From Spirilliplanes yamanashiensis (GTDB lineage: Bacteria > Actinomycetota > Actinomycetes > Mycobacteriales > Micromonosporaceae): 64,000 nt of DNA. The position numbers were made by a program, and so were the translations under genes. This document shows, one piece after another, positions 42,177-50,460 of this stretch. Every line of letters starts with the position of its first letter. The stretch's first letter is position 1. The notes under the pieces were generated by a model. It was given only the letters and a program-made list of their open reading frames with translations, searched no databases and was not told the origin of the DNA. Location of the stretch: positions 62,001-126,000 of the forward strand of contig NZ_BOOY01000034.1 of the NCBI RefSeq assembly GCF_016863475.1, given 5' to 3'.

Positions 42177-42376
42177 GGCCGGACACTAGGAAGCGACGTC
42201 AACGGTGCACGCCACTGCGGCGCCCGGCGCTCCGGGCCGCGCAGCCCCGGTTTGCCCGCTCCGTGTGGATTGGCGCCGGCGCCGGGAGCACCACCGCGCG
42301 GCCGACGCCGCCCTGCCCGCCACGATCGGCCGCCCGATCGGGCCGCCCCATCGGGCAGGCGGCACCTCCGCGAAGC

Positions 42377-42697
42377 TCAGGGGTGCGGCTGAAGGCCGCG
42401 GGCGCCGACGGTCGACGGCTCCGTCGGCACGACGAGCGGCCGGCCCGTCGCCGGGCTCTCCACGACGATGGCGTCGAGGGCGAACACGTCGCTGAGCACG
42501 TCGGACGTGACGACCCGGTCGGGCGGGCCGCCGGCCACGACGCGGCCCGACGCCATGGCGACGATGGTGTCGGCGTACCGGGCGGCCTGGTGGTTGAGGT
42601 CCCGCACCAGCTCCAGGACGTCGACCTGGTGGGCAACGATCACCGCACGCGCACCGAGATCCGCGCTGTCGGCGTGTCTCGAATAAGGCCCGAACAC
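42377..42697 (-). pseudogene. remnant of an iron-siderophore ABC transporter ATPase (FecE-like)
   Basis: Only the C-terminal third of a FecE/FepC-type ATPase remains. HQVDVLELVRDLN, normally just after the Walker B/D-loop, is joined directly to HQAARYADTIVAMASGRVVAGG, then DVLSDVFALDAIVVESPATGRPLVVP. The ~15 residues between the two DLN copies of an intact gene (including the H-loop His) are missing, and Walker A, signature and Walker B are absent. No permease or binding-protein gene is nearby. The frame is open but cannot encode an ATPase. Confidence 0.8.
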
Positions 42698-42715
42698 CTC
42701 ATTTTTCCCGGTCGT

Positions 42716-42742
42716 GCAACCTTCTGGCGGGACGGCACCGTT
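42716..42742 (+). promoter_or_regulatory. ECF-type promoter upstream of the sigma factor
   Basis: GCAACC (42716-42721), 17-bp spacer, CGTT (42739-42742), 27 bp before the TTG start of the sigma gene. This spacing and sequence are typical of ECF sigma promoters and suggest autoregulation. Confidence 0.6.
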
Positions 42743-42768
42743 CCACCTCCGTCTGAGGAGGCAGCCGA

Positions 42769-43302
42769 TTGAAAGCCGACGACGAGCAAGCGTTCCGCGA
42801 GTTCGTGACGTCCCAGATGGCGTCCTTGCGGAAACTCGCCTACGTGACCTGCGGGGACTGGCACGCGGCGGAGGACGCCGTGGCCAACACGCTGGTCAAG
42901 CTCTACCCACGCTGGCGCAAGCTGGAACGACCGGATCTGTACGCCAAGACCATGGTCCTGCGGGCCGCGATCGACGAGAAACGCCGTCCGTGGCGGCGGG
43001 AACGGTCGGCCGGCGACGCCGTGCCCGACACCGCGGTGGGCGACGCCAGCGGGGTGACCGCCGAGCGGATGCGCCTGCGGTCCGCGCTCGCGGCGGTGCC
43101 CGCCGGCCAGCGGGCCGCCGTGGTCCTGCGGCACTACCTGGGACTCAGCCTGGAGGACACGGCCGTGATCCTCGGCTGCACCGTGGGCACCGCCAAGAGC
43201 CAGGCGTCGCGCGGGCTGGCCAAGCTGCGCGAGTTGCTGGCCGCCGAGGGCATCCATCTGACCGGGCAGACGACAGAGGAGTGGACCAGTGCAGTTGCGT
43301 GA
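42769..43302 (+). CDS. SigE family ECF RNA polymerase sigma factor
   Basis: A 177-residue sigma factor. The start is TTG 42769, eight bases after GAGGAGG; no ATG or GTG fits. Region 2 is FREFVTSQMASLRKLAYVTCGDWHAAEDAVANTL and region 4 is VPAGQRAAVVLRHYLGLSLEDTAVILGCTVGTAKSQ. It belongs to the SigE-type ECF group widespread in actinomycetes, which pairs with a downstream membrane protein. The upstream GCAACC/CGTT element supports self-activation. Confidence 0.92.
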   Translation: MKADDEQAFREFVTSQMASLRKLAYVTCGDWHAAEDAVANTLVKLYPRWRKLERPDLYAKTMVLRAAIDEKRRPWRRERSAGDAVPDTAVGDASGVTAERMRLRSALAAVPAGQRAAVVLRHYLGLSLEDTAVILGCTVGTAKSQASRGLAKLRELLAAEGIHLTGQTTEEWTSAVA

Positions 43303-44479
43303 ATTCGTGGACACCGTGAGCGCCGGCGAGCCGCCGCTGACGCACAGCGCGGACGACATCGTCGCGGCGGGCCGGCGGGCCGAGCGGCGCCGCCGGGCCG
43401 GGCTGGCCTCGGCCGGTGCCGCCGGATTGGTCGTGGTCGCGGTGGCCGGTGCGTTCGCCCTGCCGTCGCTGACCGGCCCGGACGCGACCCGGCCGGACCC
43501 CGGTCCGGCCGCCCCCGCGGCGGCGGCTTCGGAGCCGGCCGCCTTCGACTTCACCTTCAAGGGGTACGACGCGGGCAGGTTCCACGTGAAGGACCCGATC
43601 GTGGTGTCCGCCGCGTACCAGATGTCGTCGATCTACATGGACGGCCGGTTCACCAACGACGAGTCGGTCGGCGACGTCAGCGAGGCCGAGCTGGCCGCCA
43701 ACCGGTCCCGGCCGAGGCTGAACGCCTTCCTCACCGTCTACCGGCCGGGCGCGTTCGACCCCGAGGGGATCGAGGAGGGCACGGAGCTGACCGTGGCCGG
43801 GCGCCGCGCGGTGCAGGCGACGACCCAGGTCCACGCCGACCCACCGGCCGTCCCGGGTGGCGACAAGCTGCTCGCGTGGGAGTACGCCGACAACGCCTGG
43901 GCGACGGTGACGTCGCAGTCCAACGACGCCGCCGAGCCGTCCTTCGCCGACCTGGCCACGCTGGTCCCGGGTCTGCGGCAGAGCCCGGCGCGACCGGCCA
44001 CCCTGCCGTTCACCGTGGGCCACGTGCCCGACGGCTATCAGGCGGTGCAGGTCGGCTCGCACGCGTCGATCGGGTTGGGTGGCATCTACCTGGCCCGGGA
44101 CGGCGTCTACGGCGCCGTCGAGTACGACCGCGCGGCGCCGCCGACCACCGGCCTGACCAAGCCCTGGGAGCAGGGTGAGCGGGCACGGCGTAGCGGCACC
44201 TTCACGATCACGGTGCTGCCGAGCGAGAAGTCGAACTCGCCGGCCGAGCCCGGGAGGACCCGGTGCTTCACGTGGCACGCGTGCAGCATCTGGAGTGCCG
44301 ACGGCAAGCTGGTGATCGAGGTCAGCGCCGGCGGTGCCGGCACGCCGTCGAGGAACTCGACCCCTTCCCGGGCTGACCTGTCGGACGCCGAGCTGACGAA
44401 GATCGCCGAGTCGGTCCGGCTGGCCGACCCCGAGGAGGACAGCACCTGGATCCCGGCCGGCCAGGCCGTGCGTCCGTAG
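43289..44479 (+). CDS. membrane partner (probable anti-sigma factor) of the SigE-type sigma
   Basis: A 396-residue single-pass protein from GTG 43289, overlapping the sigma gene by 14 bp. A ~40-residue cytoplasmic part (REFVDTVSAGEPPLTHSADD) precedes a membrane helix (LASAGAAGLVVVAVAGAFAL, about 40-62). The rest is a large extracellular beta-rich domain with two cysteines near the C-terminus. There is no zinc-type HxxxCxxC anti-sigma motif, so control of the sigma factor is inferred from position and topology only. Confidence 0.78.
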   Translation: MQLREFVDTVSAGEPPLTHSADDIVAAGRRAERRRRAGLASAGAAGLVVVAVAGAFALPSLTGPDATRPDPGPAAPAAAASEPAAFDFTFKGYDAGRFHVKDPIVVSAAYQMSSIYMDGRFTNDESVGDVSEAELAANRSRPRLNAFLTVYRPGAFDPEGIEEGTELTVAGRRAVQATTQVHADPPAVPGGDKLLAWEYADNAWATVTSQSNDAAEPSFADLATLVPGLRQSPARPATLPFTVGHVPDGYQAVQVGSHASIGLGGIYLARDGVYGAVEYDRAAPPTTGLTKPWEQGERARRSGTFTITVLPSEKSNSPAEPGRTRCFTWHACSIWSADGKLVIEVSAGGAGTPSRNSTPSRADLSDAELTKIAESVRLADPEEDSTWIPAGQAVRP

Positions 44480-44490
44480 CCGAACCGCCG

Positions 44491-44525
44491 GGGAAGGGCG
44501 CCGCTTCGAACGCGGCGCCCTTCCC
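44491..44525 (+). terminator. hairpin terminator after the sigma/anti-sigma operon
   Basis: Perfect 14-bp stem GGGAAGGGCGCCGC / GCGGCGCCCTTCCC with a 7-nt loop, starting 11 bp after the stop codon. Short pyrimidine run (TCTC) follows. Confidence 0.75.
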
Positions 44526-44601
44526 TCTCAGCCGGGCAGCATGCCGGTGATGGCACACCGCCCGTCTGGACGCGCCGCACGACCGGGACAACTATCGATG
44601 T

Positions 44602-46059
44602 ATGGCAGCCCATGACGGCCGGGCCACGGCGAGCCGGCGCACGTTCCTGTCCGCATCCGCCGCGGCGGGGGTCGCGGTCGGCGTCGGCGCCTCGGCCGGC
44701 GCGGAGCCCGCGGCGGCCGGCCCACCGCACAGCATGCCCGGAGGCGACGGTGCCCGCGGGCCGGGCCGCCGGGAGCGGCCACAGCCGCCCGGCCGCGACC
44801 TGCGCGTGCTGCTCGCCGAGGTCGACCGGCGGCGCATCGAGGCCACCGTCCGCCGGCTGGTCGCGTTCGGCACCCGGCACACGCTGAGCAGCCAGACCGA
44901 TCCCGTCCGCGGCATCGGCGCCGCCCGCGACTGGATCTTCGCGGAGATGAGCCGGTACGCGGCCGCGTCCGGCGGCCGGATGACCGTGCAGCTGCAGGGG
45001 TACGTGCAGCAGCCCGCGCCGCGCATCCCCGTGCCGACGCGGATCACCAACGTCGTGGCGACCCTGCGCGGCGATGTCGCCCCGCAGCGCGTGTACGTGG
45101 TGACCGGCCACTACGACTCCCGGGTCACCGATGTGCTGAACGCGACCGCCGACTCACCCGGCGCCGACGACGACGCCTCCGGCGTGGCCGCCGTCATGGA
45201 GCTCGCCCGGGTGATGGCACGCCGCCGCACCGAGGCGACGATCGTCTTCGCCGCGGTGGCCGGTGAGGAGCAGGGCCTGTTCGGCTCGACGTACCTCGCC
45301 GAGCAGCTGCGGCTCGCCGGCGCCGACGTGCAGGGCATGTTCAGCAACGACATCGTCGGCAGCAGCACCGCCGACGACGGCACCCGCGACCCGCACCGCG
45401 TGCGGCTGTTCAGCGAGGGTGTGCCGACGTCGGAGACGCCCGAGCAGGCGGCGATCCGCCGATCCATCGGCGGCGAGAACGACTCCTCGTCCCGGCAGCT
45501 CGCCCGGTTCGTGCGCAGCGTGGCGGCCAACCGCGCCACCGGCATGGACATCTGGATGATCTACCGCCGGGACCGGTTCCTGCGCGGCAGCGACCACATC
45601 CCCTTCCTCGAGCGCGGCTGGCCGGCCGGGCGCTTCACCGAACCGGCCGAGAACTTCGCACACCAGCACCAGGACGTCCGGGTGGAGAACGGCGTGCAGT
45701 ACGGCGACCTGCCGCAGTTCTGCGACTTCGGCTACATCACCCGCGTCGCCCGGGTCAACGGCGCGGCCCTGTGGTCGCTGGCCCAGGGGCCCGGCACGCC
45801 GAGGGGCGTCACCGTGGACACGTCGGCACTCACCAACGACACCACGCTGCGCTGGATCCGCGGCACCGAGCCGGACCTCGCCGGGTACGAGCTGGTGTGG
45901 CGCGACAGCACCACGCCGTACTGGACGCACGTCATCGGCGTCGGCGACGTCACCGAGGCGGTGATCGACCTGTCCAAGGACAACGTCCAGTTCGGGGTGC
46001 GGGCGGTGGACCGGGCCGGACACCGCAGCCCAGCGGCCGCCCCCACGCCCTCCCGCTAG
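44602..46059 (+). CDS. Tat-exported M28 family zinc aminopeptidase
   Basis: A 485-residue protein with a twin-arginine leader (SRRTFLSA, residues 11-18). The M28 domain has zinc ligands His170 (TGHYDS) and Asp190 (GADDDASG), catalytic Glu222 and ligand Glu223 (GEEQGLFGS), and a late SDHIPF histidine. Residues from about 400 form a fibronectin-III-like module (DTTLRWIRGTEPDLAGYELVWR). It should remove N-terminal amino acids from peptides outside the cell. It stands alone between two terminators. Confidence 0.9.
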   Translation: MAAHDGRATASRRTFLSASAAAGVAVGVGASAGAEPAAAGPPHSMPGGDGARGPGRRERPQPPGRDLRVLLAEVDRRRIEATVRRLVAFGTRHTLSSQTDPVRGIGAARDWIFAEMSRYAAASGGRMTVQLQGYVQQPAPRIPVPTRITNVVATLRGDVAPQRVYVVTGHYDSRVTDVLNATADSPGADDDASGVAAVMELARVMARRRTEATIVFAAVAGEEQGLFGSTYLAEQLRLAGADVQGMFSNDIVGSSTADDGTRDPHRVRLFSEGVPTSETPEQAAIRRSIGGENDSSSRQLARFVRSVAANRATGMDIWMIYRRDRFLRGSDHIPFLERGWPAGRFTEPAENFAHQHQDVRVENGVQYGDLPQFCDFGYITRVARVNGAALWSLAQGPGTPRGVTVDTSALTNDTTLRWIRGTEPDLAGYELVWRDSTTPYWTHVIGVGDVTEAVIDLSKDNVQFGVRAVDRAGHRSPAAAPTPSR

Positions 46060-46195
46060 GACGTCGACCACGCGCGGGCCCGGAGGCCCGGACGGCGCCG
46101 ACGCGGCTCTGCGCCGACGTCACCGCGCCGCCGGTCGGCTCGCGTCTTCGCGGCCGATGAGCGGTAGTCACTCAGCTAGTCACCCGCACGTGCAG

Positions 46196-46228
46196 AGAGG
46201 CCACTTCCATCAATGGGAAGTGGCCTCT
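46196..46228 (-). terminator. terminator hairpin after tRNA-Val
   Basis: Perfect 13-bp stem AGAGGCCACTTCC / GGAAGTGGCCTCT with a 7-nt loop, 9 bp beyond the tRNA 3' end on the minus strand. No strong T-tract. Confidence 0.7.
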
Positions 46229-46236
46229 GAGCTGCG

Positions 46237-46308
46237 TGGGCGATACTGGGATCGAACCAGTGACCCCTTCGGTGTGAACGAAGTGCTCTCCCGCTGAGCT
46301 AATCGCCC
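46237..46308 (-). tRNA. tRNA-Val (anticodon CAC)
   Basis: A 72-nt cloverleaf: acceptor GGGCGAT/ATCGCCC with discriminator A, D arm TAGCTCAGCGGGAGAGC, anticodon stem CTTCG/CGAAG around loop TTCACAC (anticodon CAC, reads GUG), T arm ACTGGTTCGATCCCAGT. CCA is not encoded. It is isolated, with its own terminator. Confidence 0.97.
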
Positions 46309-46321
46309 GCAACGGATCCGA

Positions 46322-46349
46322 ACTCTACCGGACCGTCCCCCCGCCGCAA
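46322..46349 (-). promoter_or_regulatory. candidate promoter of tRNA-Val
   Basis: Minus strand TTGCGG (46349-46344), 16-bp spacer, TAGAGT (46327-46322), ending 14 bp before the mature tRNA 5' end. Moderate match to the sigma-70-type consensus. Confidence 0.4.
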
Positions 46350-46360
46350 AAACCGCCCCC

Positions 46361-46891
46361 TCAGCGAGTCCCCAAGAACTTCATCGCCACGTCCCACAGA
46401 TCGACCCCGAGGCTCATCTTCACGGACGCCCACACGACGAAGCTGATGAAGACGAACCCGACGAGCCCGATGACGAAGCGGAGCCCGAGGCTCTGGCGGG
46501 TGACCCAGGTGGTCCAGCTGCGGACGTGCCGGCGGGTGAACTCGAGCAGCCGGTGGGCCCAGTGGAACTCCAGCGCCCAGACGGCCAGGCCGAGGATCAC
46601 GATCGCCCAGCCGGGGCCGGGGAGCGGGATCAGCGCGATGCCGACCGCCACGATGAGGCCGCCGAGGATGCCGACGGTGATCTTGAGGGCGAGCCGGCCG
46701 GTGGGGTTGGCGCGGATCGGGTCGAGGAGGCGGTGCAGCCGGGCCATCGGGCCGTGGCCGTGGTGGTGGCCGGCGTGGCCGGCAGGGGCGGTGGTGTCAC
46801 CTTCGGGCGAACCGTCGGCGGTGGGGGGTACGGGCGCGGACATCTCCGTCACTCTACGACCAGGAGACGTTGTGACCGGTTCTGTGCTCAT
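46361..46891 (-). CDS. PGPGW-motif membrane protein (TIGR02611-like)
   Basis: A 176-residue protein. A His/Gly/Pro-rich cytoplasmic start precedes a membrane hairpin with the signature IPLPGPGWAIVILGLAVWALEF and a further membrane helix at the C-terminus (FVIGLVGFVFISFVVW). This is the actinobacterial PGPGW transmembrane family, function unknown. GTG codons a little downstream are alternative starts. Confidence 0.85.
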   Translation of the reverse strand: MSTEPVTTSPGRRVTEMSAPVPPTADGSPEGDTTAPAGHAGHHHGHGPMARLHRLLDPIRANPTGRLALKITVGILGGLIVAVGIALIPLPGPGWAIVILGLAVWALEFHWAHRLLEFTRRHVRSWTTWVTRQSLGLRFVIGLVGFVFISFVVWASVKMSLGVDLWDVAMKFLGTR

Positions 46892-47168
46892 TTCCTCCGC
46901 CAGTGTCCTTGCGCCCCGTCACTACCCGGCAGGAATCGACGTTACCGGAGTAAGTCAACTGCTGAACCCACCCGACGCCGGGCGGAACCGAGTACCTGGG
47001 CAGAACTGGACAAGATACCGTTAATCGCCTTGCCGTAAGGGGTTTTCGGGACCGTCTTCCCACTACTGGGTGAGATCAGCGTATGGCGGAGCGTAACCAG
47101 GAGTATCACCACAGTATGGGAGACGCGGGGCTCACCAGCCCCGCAGCGGTGCCGGGGGGAGTTCGTCC

Positions 47169-47600
47169 ATGAGTGCCATTCGTCCGACGACCGTTGAGGT
47201 CGAAACCTCGCTGCGGCTCGTCGCGCCTGACGCCACGGCTTTGCCCGTGCGCGCCAGTCTGCGCTACGACCCAGCCGACCCGTATGCAGTCCACGTCCTG
47301 TTCCACGCGGAATCAGCCGGTGGGGAAGCCGTTAGCTGGTCCTTCGCGCGGGAACTGCTGGTCACCGGGCTCGACGAGCCCGCGGGCATCGGTGATGTCC
47401 GGGTCTGGCCGTGGGCTACGCCCAGGGGCGACTTCGTCGCCCTGGCGCTGTCGTCTCCGGACGGCAACGCCTTGTTCGAAGTGCCGCGGAGCGTTCTGGT
47501 CCGTTTCCTGCGCCGTACCTATGTCGTGGTGCCGCGCGGCCGGGAATCGGAGCACCTGGACGTCGATGCGGCGGTCAACCGGCTGCTGGCCGGGCGGTAG
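47169..47600 (+). CDS. ssgB: SsgA-family sporulation/cell division regulator (SsgB-type)
   Basis: A 143-residue SsgA-like protein with GGGGGGA upstream. LRYDPADPYAVHVLFH, GDVRVWPWATPRGDFVALALSSPDGNALFEVP and a C-terminal FLRRTYVVVPRGRESEHLDVD are the SALP hallmarks. SsgB recruits FtsZ to future septa during sporulation-specific division in Streptomyces. The sequence resembles the SsgB-type orthologue of Micromonosporaceae as I remember it, hence the symbol. It has its own 277-bp upstream region and a strong terminator, so it is monocistronic. Confidence 0.9.
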   Translation: MSAIRPTTVEVETSLRLVAPDATALPVRASLRYDPADPYAVHVLFHAESAGGEAVSWSFARELLVTGLDEPAGIGDVRVWPWATPRGDFVALALSSPDGNALFEVPRSVLVRFLRRTYVVVPRGRESEHLDVDAAVNRLLAGR

Positions 47601-47616
47601 AAGCAACGGAAAAGGG

Positions 47617-47659
47617 ACGACCCGCTCGGACACTGCCGGTCCGGGCGGGTCGTTCTTTT
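47617..47659 (+). terminator. rho-independent terminator of ssgB
   Basis: 9-bp stem ACGACCCGC (47617-47625) / GCGGGTCGT (47645-47653) with a partly paired 19-nt loop, followed by TCTTTTC. It starts 16 bp after the ssgB stop and has a clear T-tract. Confidence 0.85.
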
Positions 47660-47790
47660 CTGGGCACGAATAAAAGGAAACGGACAAAAACCCGTCAGTA
47701 CGCCTTACGGGGCGGAAAAGCGAAGAACATATCGGTACGGCGCGCAGCATGGTCAGCGGGACGAGCCGTCGCCCGCTAACGTCGTTGCCG

Positions 47791-48771
47791 ATGCTCGCTT
47801 TCGGTCAGCACAGCCCGTCCCGCCCGCCGGTCCCGACGGCGCCCGGCCCCGCCGGCGTGGCGACGTACCCCCTGGGCTCCTCCGATCTGGCCGCCCCCGC
47901 GGGGCGGCCCCGGTGCCTCGATCATCACCTGCTGCTGCTGGTCGATGCGGGGCACGGCGAGCTGATCGTCGACTTCGTGGCGCGGCCCTGCCGGCCCGGC
48001 ACGCTGCTGTGGGTGCGGCCGGGGCAGGCCGTGCAGGCGGGCGCGGGGTCCGGGCTCGACGCGGTGCTCGTCGTGTGGGACAGCTCCGTGCACCCCACGC
48101 CCGAGCTCACCGGCATGCCGGCCGACGACCCGTTCGGGCCCGGGCACTGGCAGCTCGCCGGCGAGGACGAGGACGCGATCATCAGCGAGGTCAGCCAGCT
48201 GGTCGTCGACTGCGAGCGGCTGGAGCGCGAGCACCGCGACAGCGGCGCGCTCGGCGCGGCGCTCGTCCAGCACGAGCTGGCCGTCCTGCTGCTGCGGGTC
48301 GGGCTGCTCAGCGCGCCGCACCTGCCGCGGCTGAGCCGGGCCGAGGCGCGCACGTTCGAGCGGTTCCGGGCGTTGCTGGAGGAGCAGCACGCGCAGACCC
48401 GGCGGGTCGAGGAGTACGCGGCGGCGCTCGGCTGCTCCGTGCGTACCCTCACCCGGGCCGGGCTGGCCGCGACCGGGCGCAGCGCGAAGCAGCTCATCGA
48501 CGACCGGGTGGCGCTGGCCGCGAAGCGGATGCTGGCCTGCACCGACCTGGCGGTGGCCGAGATCGGCCGCCGGCTGGGGTTCGCCGAGCCGACCAACTTC
48601 GGGCGGTTCTTCCACCGCTCCGCCGGGTGCAGCCCCGGCGCGTTCCGGGCCGCCGCGACCGCCGCTCCCCCACCGGCGGCGACGCCCGGCAGCCAGATCC
48701 CTACGCAACGTCGATCATCCGACACGCCGGTACGCCAGAATTCCCATATTTCCCGGGGGGCGCGAGGCTGA
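47791..48771 (+). CDS. AraC family transcriptional regulator
   Basis: A 326-residue regulator with start placed at ATG 47791 (an in-frame GTG at 47749 is possible). The N-terminal cupin-like domain (residues 30-110, DHHLLLLVDAGHGELIVDF, PGTLLWVRPGQ) binds a ligand. The C-terminal double helix-turn-helix is VEEYAAALGCSVRTLTRAGLAATG and DLAVAEIGRRLGFAEPTNFGRFFHR. No adjacent enzyme gene identifies its target. Confidence 0.88.
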   Translation: MLAFGQHSPSRPPVPTAPGPAGVATYPLGSSDLAAPAGRPRCLDHHLLLLVDAGHGELIVDFVARPCRPGTLLWVRPGQAVQAGAGSGLDAVLVVWDSSVHPTPELTGMPADDPFGPGHWQLAGEDEDAIISEVSQLVVDCERLEREHRDSGALGAALVQHELAVLLLRVGLLSAPHLPRLSRAEARTFERFRALLEEQHAQTRRVEEYAAALGCSVRTLTRAGLAATGRSAKQLIDDRVALAAKRMLACTDLAVAEIGRRLGFAEPTNFGRFFHRSAGCSPGAFRAAATAAPPPAATPGSQIPTQRRSSDTPVRQNSHISRGARG

Positions 48772-48798
48772 TCGGCCCCGACACGGCATGATGGAAAG

Positions 48799-49254
48799 GT
48801 GCAGATCTCCGCGCGTGGCGACTATGCGGTCCGGGCCGCTCTCAGTCTGGCCAACGCCTACCCGGCGCTGATGTCGGCCCAAGCCGTCGCGCAAGACCAG
48901 GCCATGCCCCGCAAGTTCCTCGAAGCCGTCCTCGCCGACCTGCGGCGGGCCGGCATCGTGCGCGCCCAGCGCGGCGCCGAGGGCGGCTACACCCTGTCGC
49001 AGCCGCCCCGCGACATCACCGTCGGGCAGATCCTGCGCGCCGTCGACGGCCCGCTCGCCGGGGTGCGCGGGCTGCGGCCCGAGGAGACCCGGTACGAGGG
49101 GGCGGCCGAGAACCTGCCGAACCTGTGGGTCGCCGTGCGCGCCGCCGTCCGCGAGGTCGTCGACGAGGTCAGCCTGGCCGAGCTGGTCAGCGGCAAGATG
49201 CCGGCGCACGTGCGCAAGCTGACCACCCTGCCGGACGCCTGGCAGCCGCGCTAG
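48799..49254 (+). CDS. Rrf2 family transcriptional regulator
   Basis: A 151-residue winged-helix protein from GTG 48799 behind GGAAAGG. ISARGDYAVRAALSLA, KFLEAVLADLRRAGIVRAQRGAEGGYTLS and DITVGQILRAVDGPLA are family hallmarks. There are no cysteines, so it is not an Fe-S sensor like IscR or NsrR; it resembles CymR-type or thiol-independent members. Confidence 0.9.
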   Translation: MQISARGDYAVRAALSLANAYPALMSAQAVAQDQAMPRKFLEAVLADLRRAGIVRAQRGAEGGYTLSQPPRDITVGQILRAVDGPLAGVRGLRPEETRYEGAAENLPNLWVAVRAAVREVVDEVSLAELVSGKMPAHVRKLTTLPDAWQPR

Positions 49255-49334
49255 CCGTCCACACCCGACGTTTGCGGCGGAACCGCGCCCGGGTACTTCC
49301 CTGACCGTCAGGTCAGCCACGGAAGGAACCGGCC

Positions 49335-49508
49335 ATGCCCATCGTGTTTCGCAAGCGGAAGAAGATCGGCCCGATCATCCTGAACTTCACCGAGAACGGG
49401 TTCTCGTCGTGGAGCATCAAGATCGGCCGCTGGTCCTGGAACTCGAAGGCCAAGGCGCACCGCTACGACCTGCCAGGCCCCGTGTCCTGGCGCTCGAAGA
49501 AGGGCTGA
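49335..49508 (+). CDS. DUF4236-like 57-residue protein
   Basis: A small basic protein with GGAAGGAA upstream. FRKRKKIGPIILNFTENGFSSWSIKIG matches the DUF4236 pattern of RKxxxxGP, then a strand and NGxS-S. It has 19 Lys/Arg/His in 57 residues. Function unknown; short DUF4236 proteins are common in actinobacteria. It is 80 bp downstream of the Rrf2 gene. Confidence 0.7.
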   Translation: MPIVFRKRKKIGPIILNFTENGFSSWSIKIGRWSWNSKAKAHRYDLPGPVSWRSKKG

Positions 49509-49514
49509 CGCCGC

Positions 49515-50450
49515 TCAGCCCACACTGATGACGACGTCGCCCCCGAGCCGGCCGTGCTCGGGGTCGCGGCGCACCGCCCCCGACGTGACCAGCGTGGACA
49601 GCACCCGGGTCACGTCGGCGGCCCGGTAGACGGTGTCGGTCAGCGCGAACGTCCGCAGCTGCGTCACCGTCCGCTCCCCCGCCTGCTCCAGGTGCGCCAC
49701 CAGCTCGCGGCGCAGCGGCCCCGGGTGCGGGTTGAGCGAGATGTCGATCAGGTGGCCGTCGGGGTCGCCCGGGTCGCGGTACCGCACCCCGGCGAACTCG
49801 TCCACCGCCCACAGCGCGTCCTTGAACGCCTCCAGGCTCTTGCCGGAGGTCGTGGCGAACACCGCCAGCTGCGCCTCGTCGCCCGCCACCAGCTCGACGG
49901 CCGCGGCCAGCGGGAACCCGATCGCGTCCAGCGCCGACCGGTAGGCCTCGACCAGCGCCGCCCGCCCGTGCGCGCCCGGCAGGCTCGCGGCGGCCCGCCA
50001 GCGGTCGTCGCCGTACAACCGGTCGCCGCCCGCGGCCAGGGCGTCCGGCGCCAGGAAGACCAGGGCCTCGGCCGGCTTGCCGGCCCGCAGCGCGGCCACC
50101 GTGTCCAGCGCCGGCGGCGTGGCCGCGGCGCCCGCGTCGAGGCAGCCGAAGACCGGCGCGGCGGCCGCGCCGGCCGCCTTGAGCGCCACGGCGAGGCGCT
50201 CGTCGGTCTCGCCGTCGACCCGCAACACCCCCGGGGGTACGGGGGCATGCCCGACCGTCAGCATCGTCAGTTGCCGCCCCCGGGCCGACTCCGTCAGCTC
50301 GGCCAGCGCCGCCGCGGCAGCCTGGACCGTGGCGGGGTCGTCGGCGTAGCCCAGCGCGAAGGTGGCCCGGCGGGCGCGCAGGGCGCCGCCCGCCCAGCTC
50401 TCCAACCGGCGGATCAGCAGCTCCCGCTTCACCGCGGCCAGGGGCGTCAT
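49515..50450 (-). CDS. conserved hypothetical protein, possible TcmP-like C-terminus
   Basis: A 311-residue soluble protein with AAGGCAGGT before ATG 50450. I do not recognise the fold with confidence. The middle part (AAVELVAGDEAQLAVFATTSGKSLEAFKDALWAVDEFAGVRYRDP) followed by a winged-helix-like end (LRTFALTDTVYRAADVTRVLSTLVTSGAVRRD) recalls the C-terminal half of three-Cys-motif partner proteins, but the N-terminal part does not. There is a 10-bp gap to the VOC gene upstream, so they are probably one transcript. Confidence 0.6.
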   Translation of the reverse strand: MTPLAAVKRELLIRRLESWAGGALRARRATFALGYADDPATVQAAAAALAELTESARGRQLTMLTVGHAPVPPGVLRVDGETDERLAVALKAAGAAAAPVFGCLDAGAAATPPALDTVAALRAGKPAEALVFLAPDALAAGGDRLYGDDRWRAAASLPGAHGRAALVEAYRSALDAIGFPLAAAVELVAGDEAQLAVFATTSGKSLEAFKDALWAVDEFAGVRYRDPGDPDGHLIDISLNPHPGPLRRELVAHLEQAGERTVTQLRTFALTDTVYRAADVTRVLSTLVTSGAVRRDPEHGRLGGDVVISVG

Positions 50451-50460
50451 ACCTGCCTTT

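Noticed and set aside
42177-42376. Possible gene between lipoprotein and ABC remnant
   Set aside because: Frames are short and Arg/Pro/Ala-biased, with no ribosome site; probably decayed sequence of the lost transporter locus.
46060-46236. tRNA 3' region checked for an attL/attR-type duplication
   Set aside because: No copy of the tRNA 3' end is visible nearby and there is no integrase; the repeat there is a terminator.
46892-47168. 277-bp region before ssgB searched for promoter, riboswitch or small gene
   Set aside because: It is relatively AT-rich and probably regulatory, but I found no convincing promoter pair or stem structure to name.
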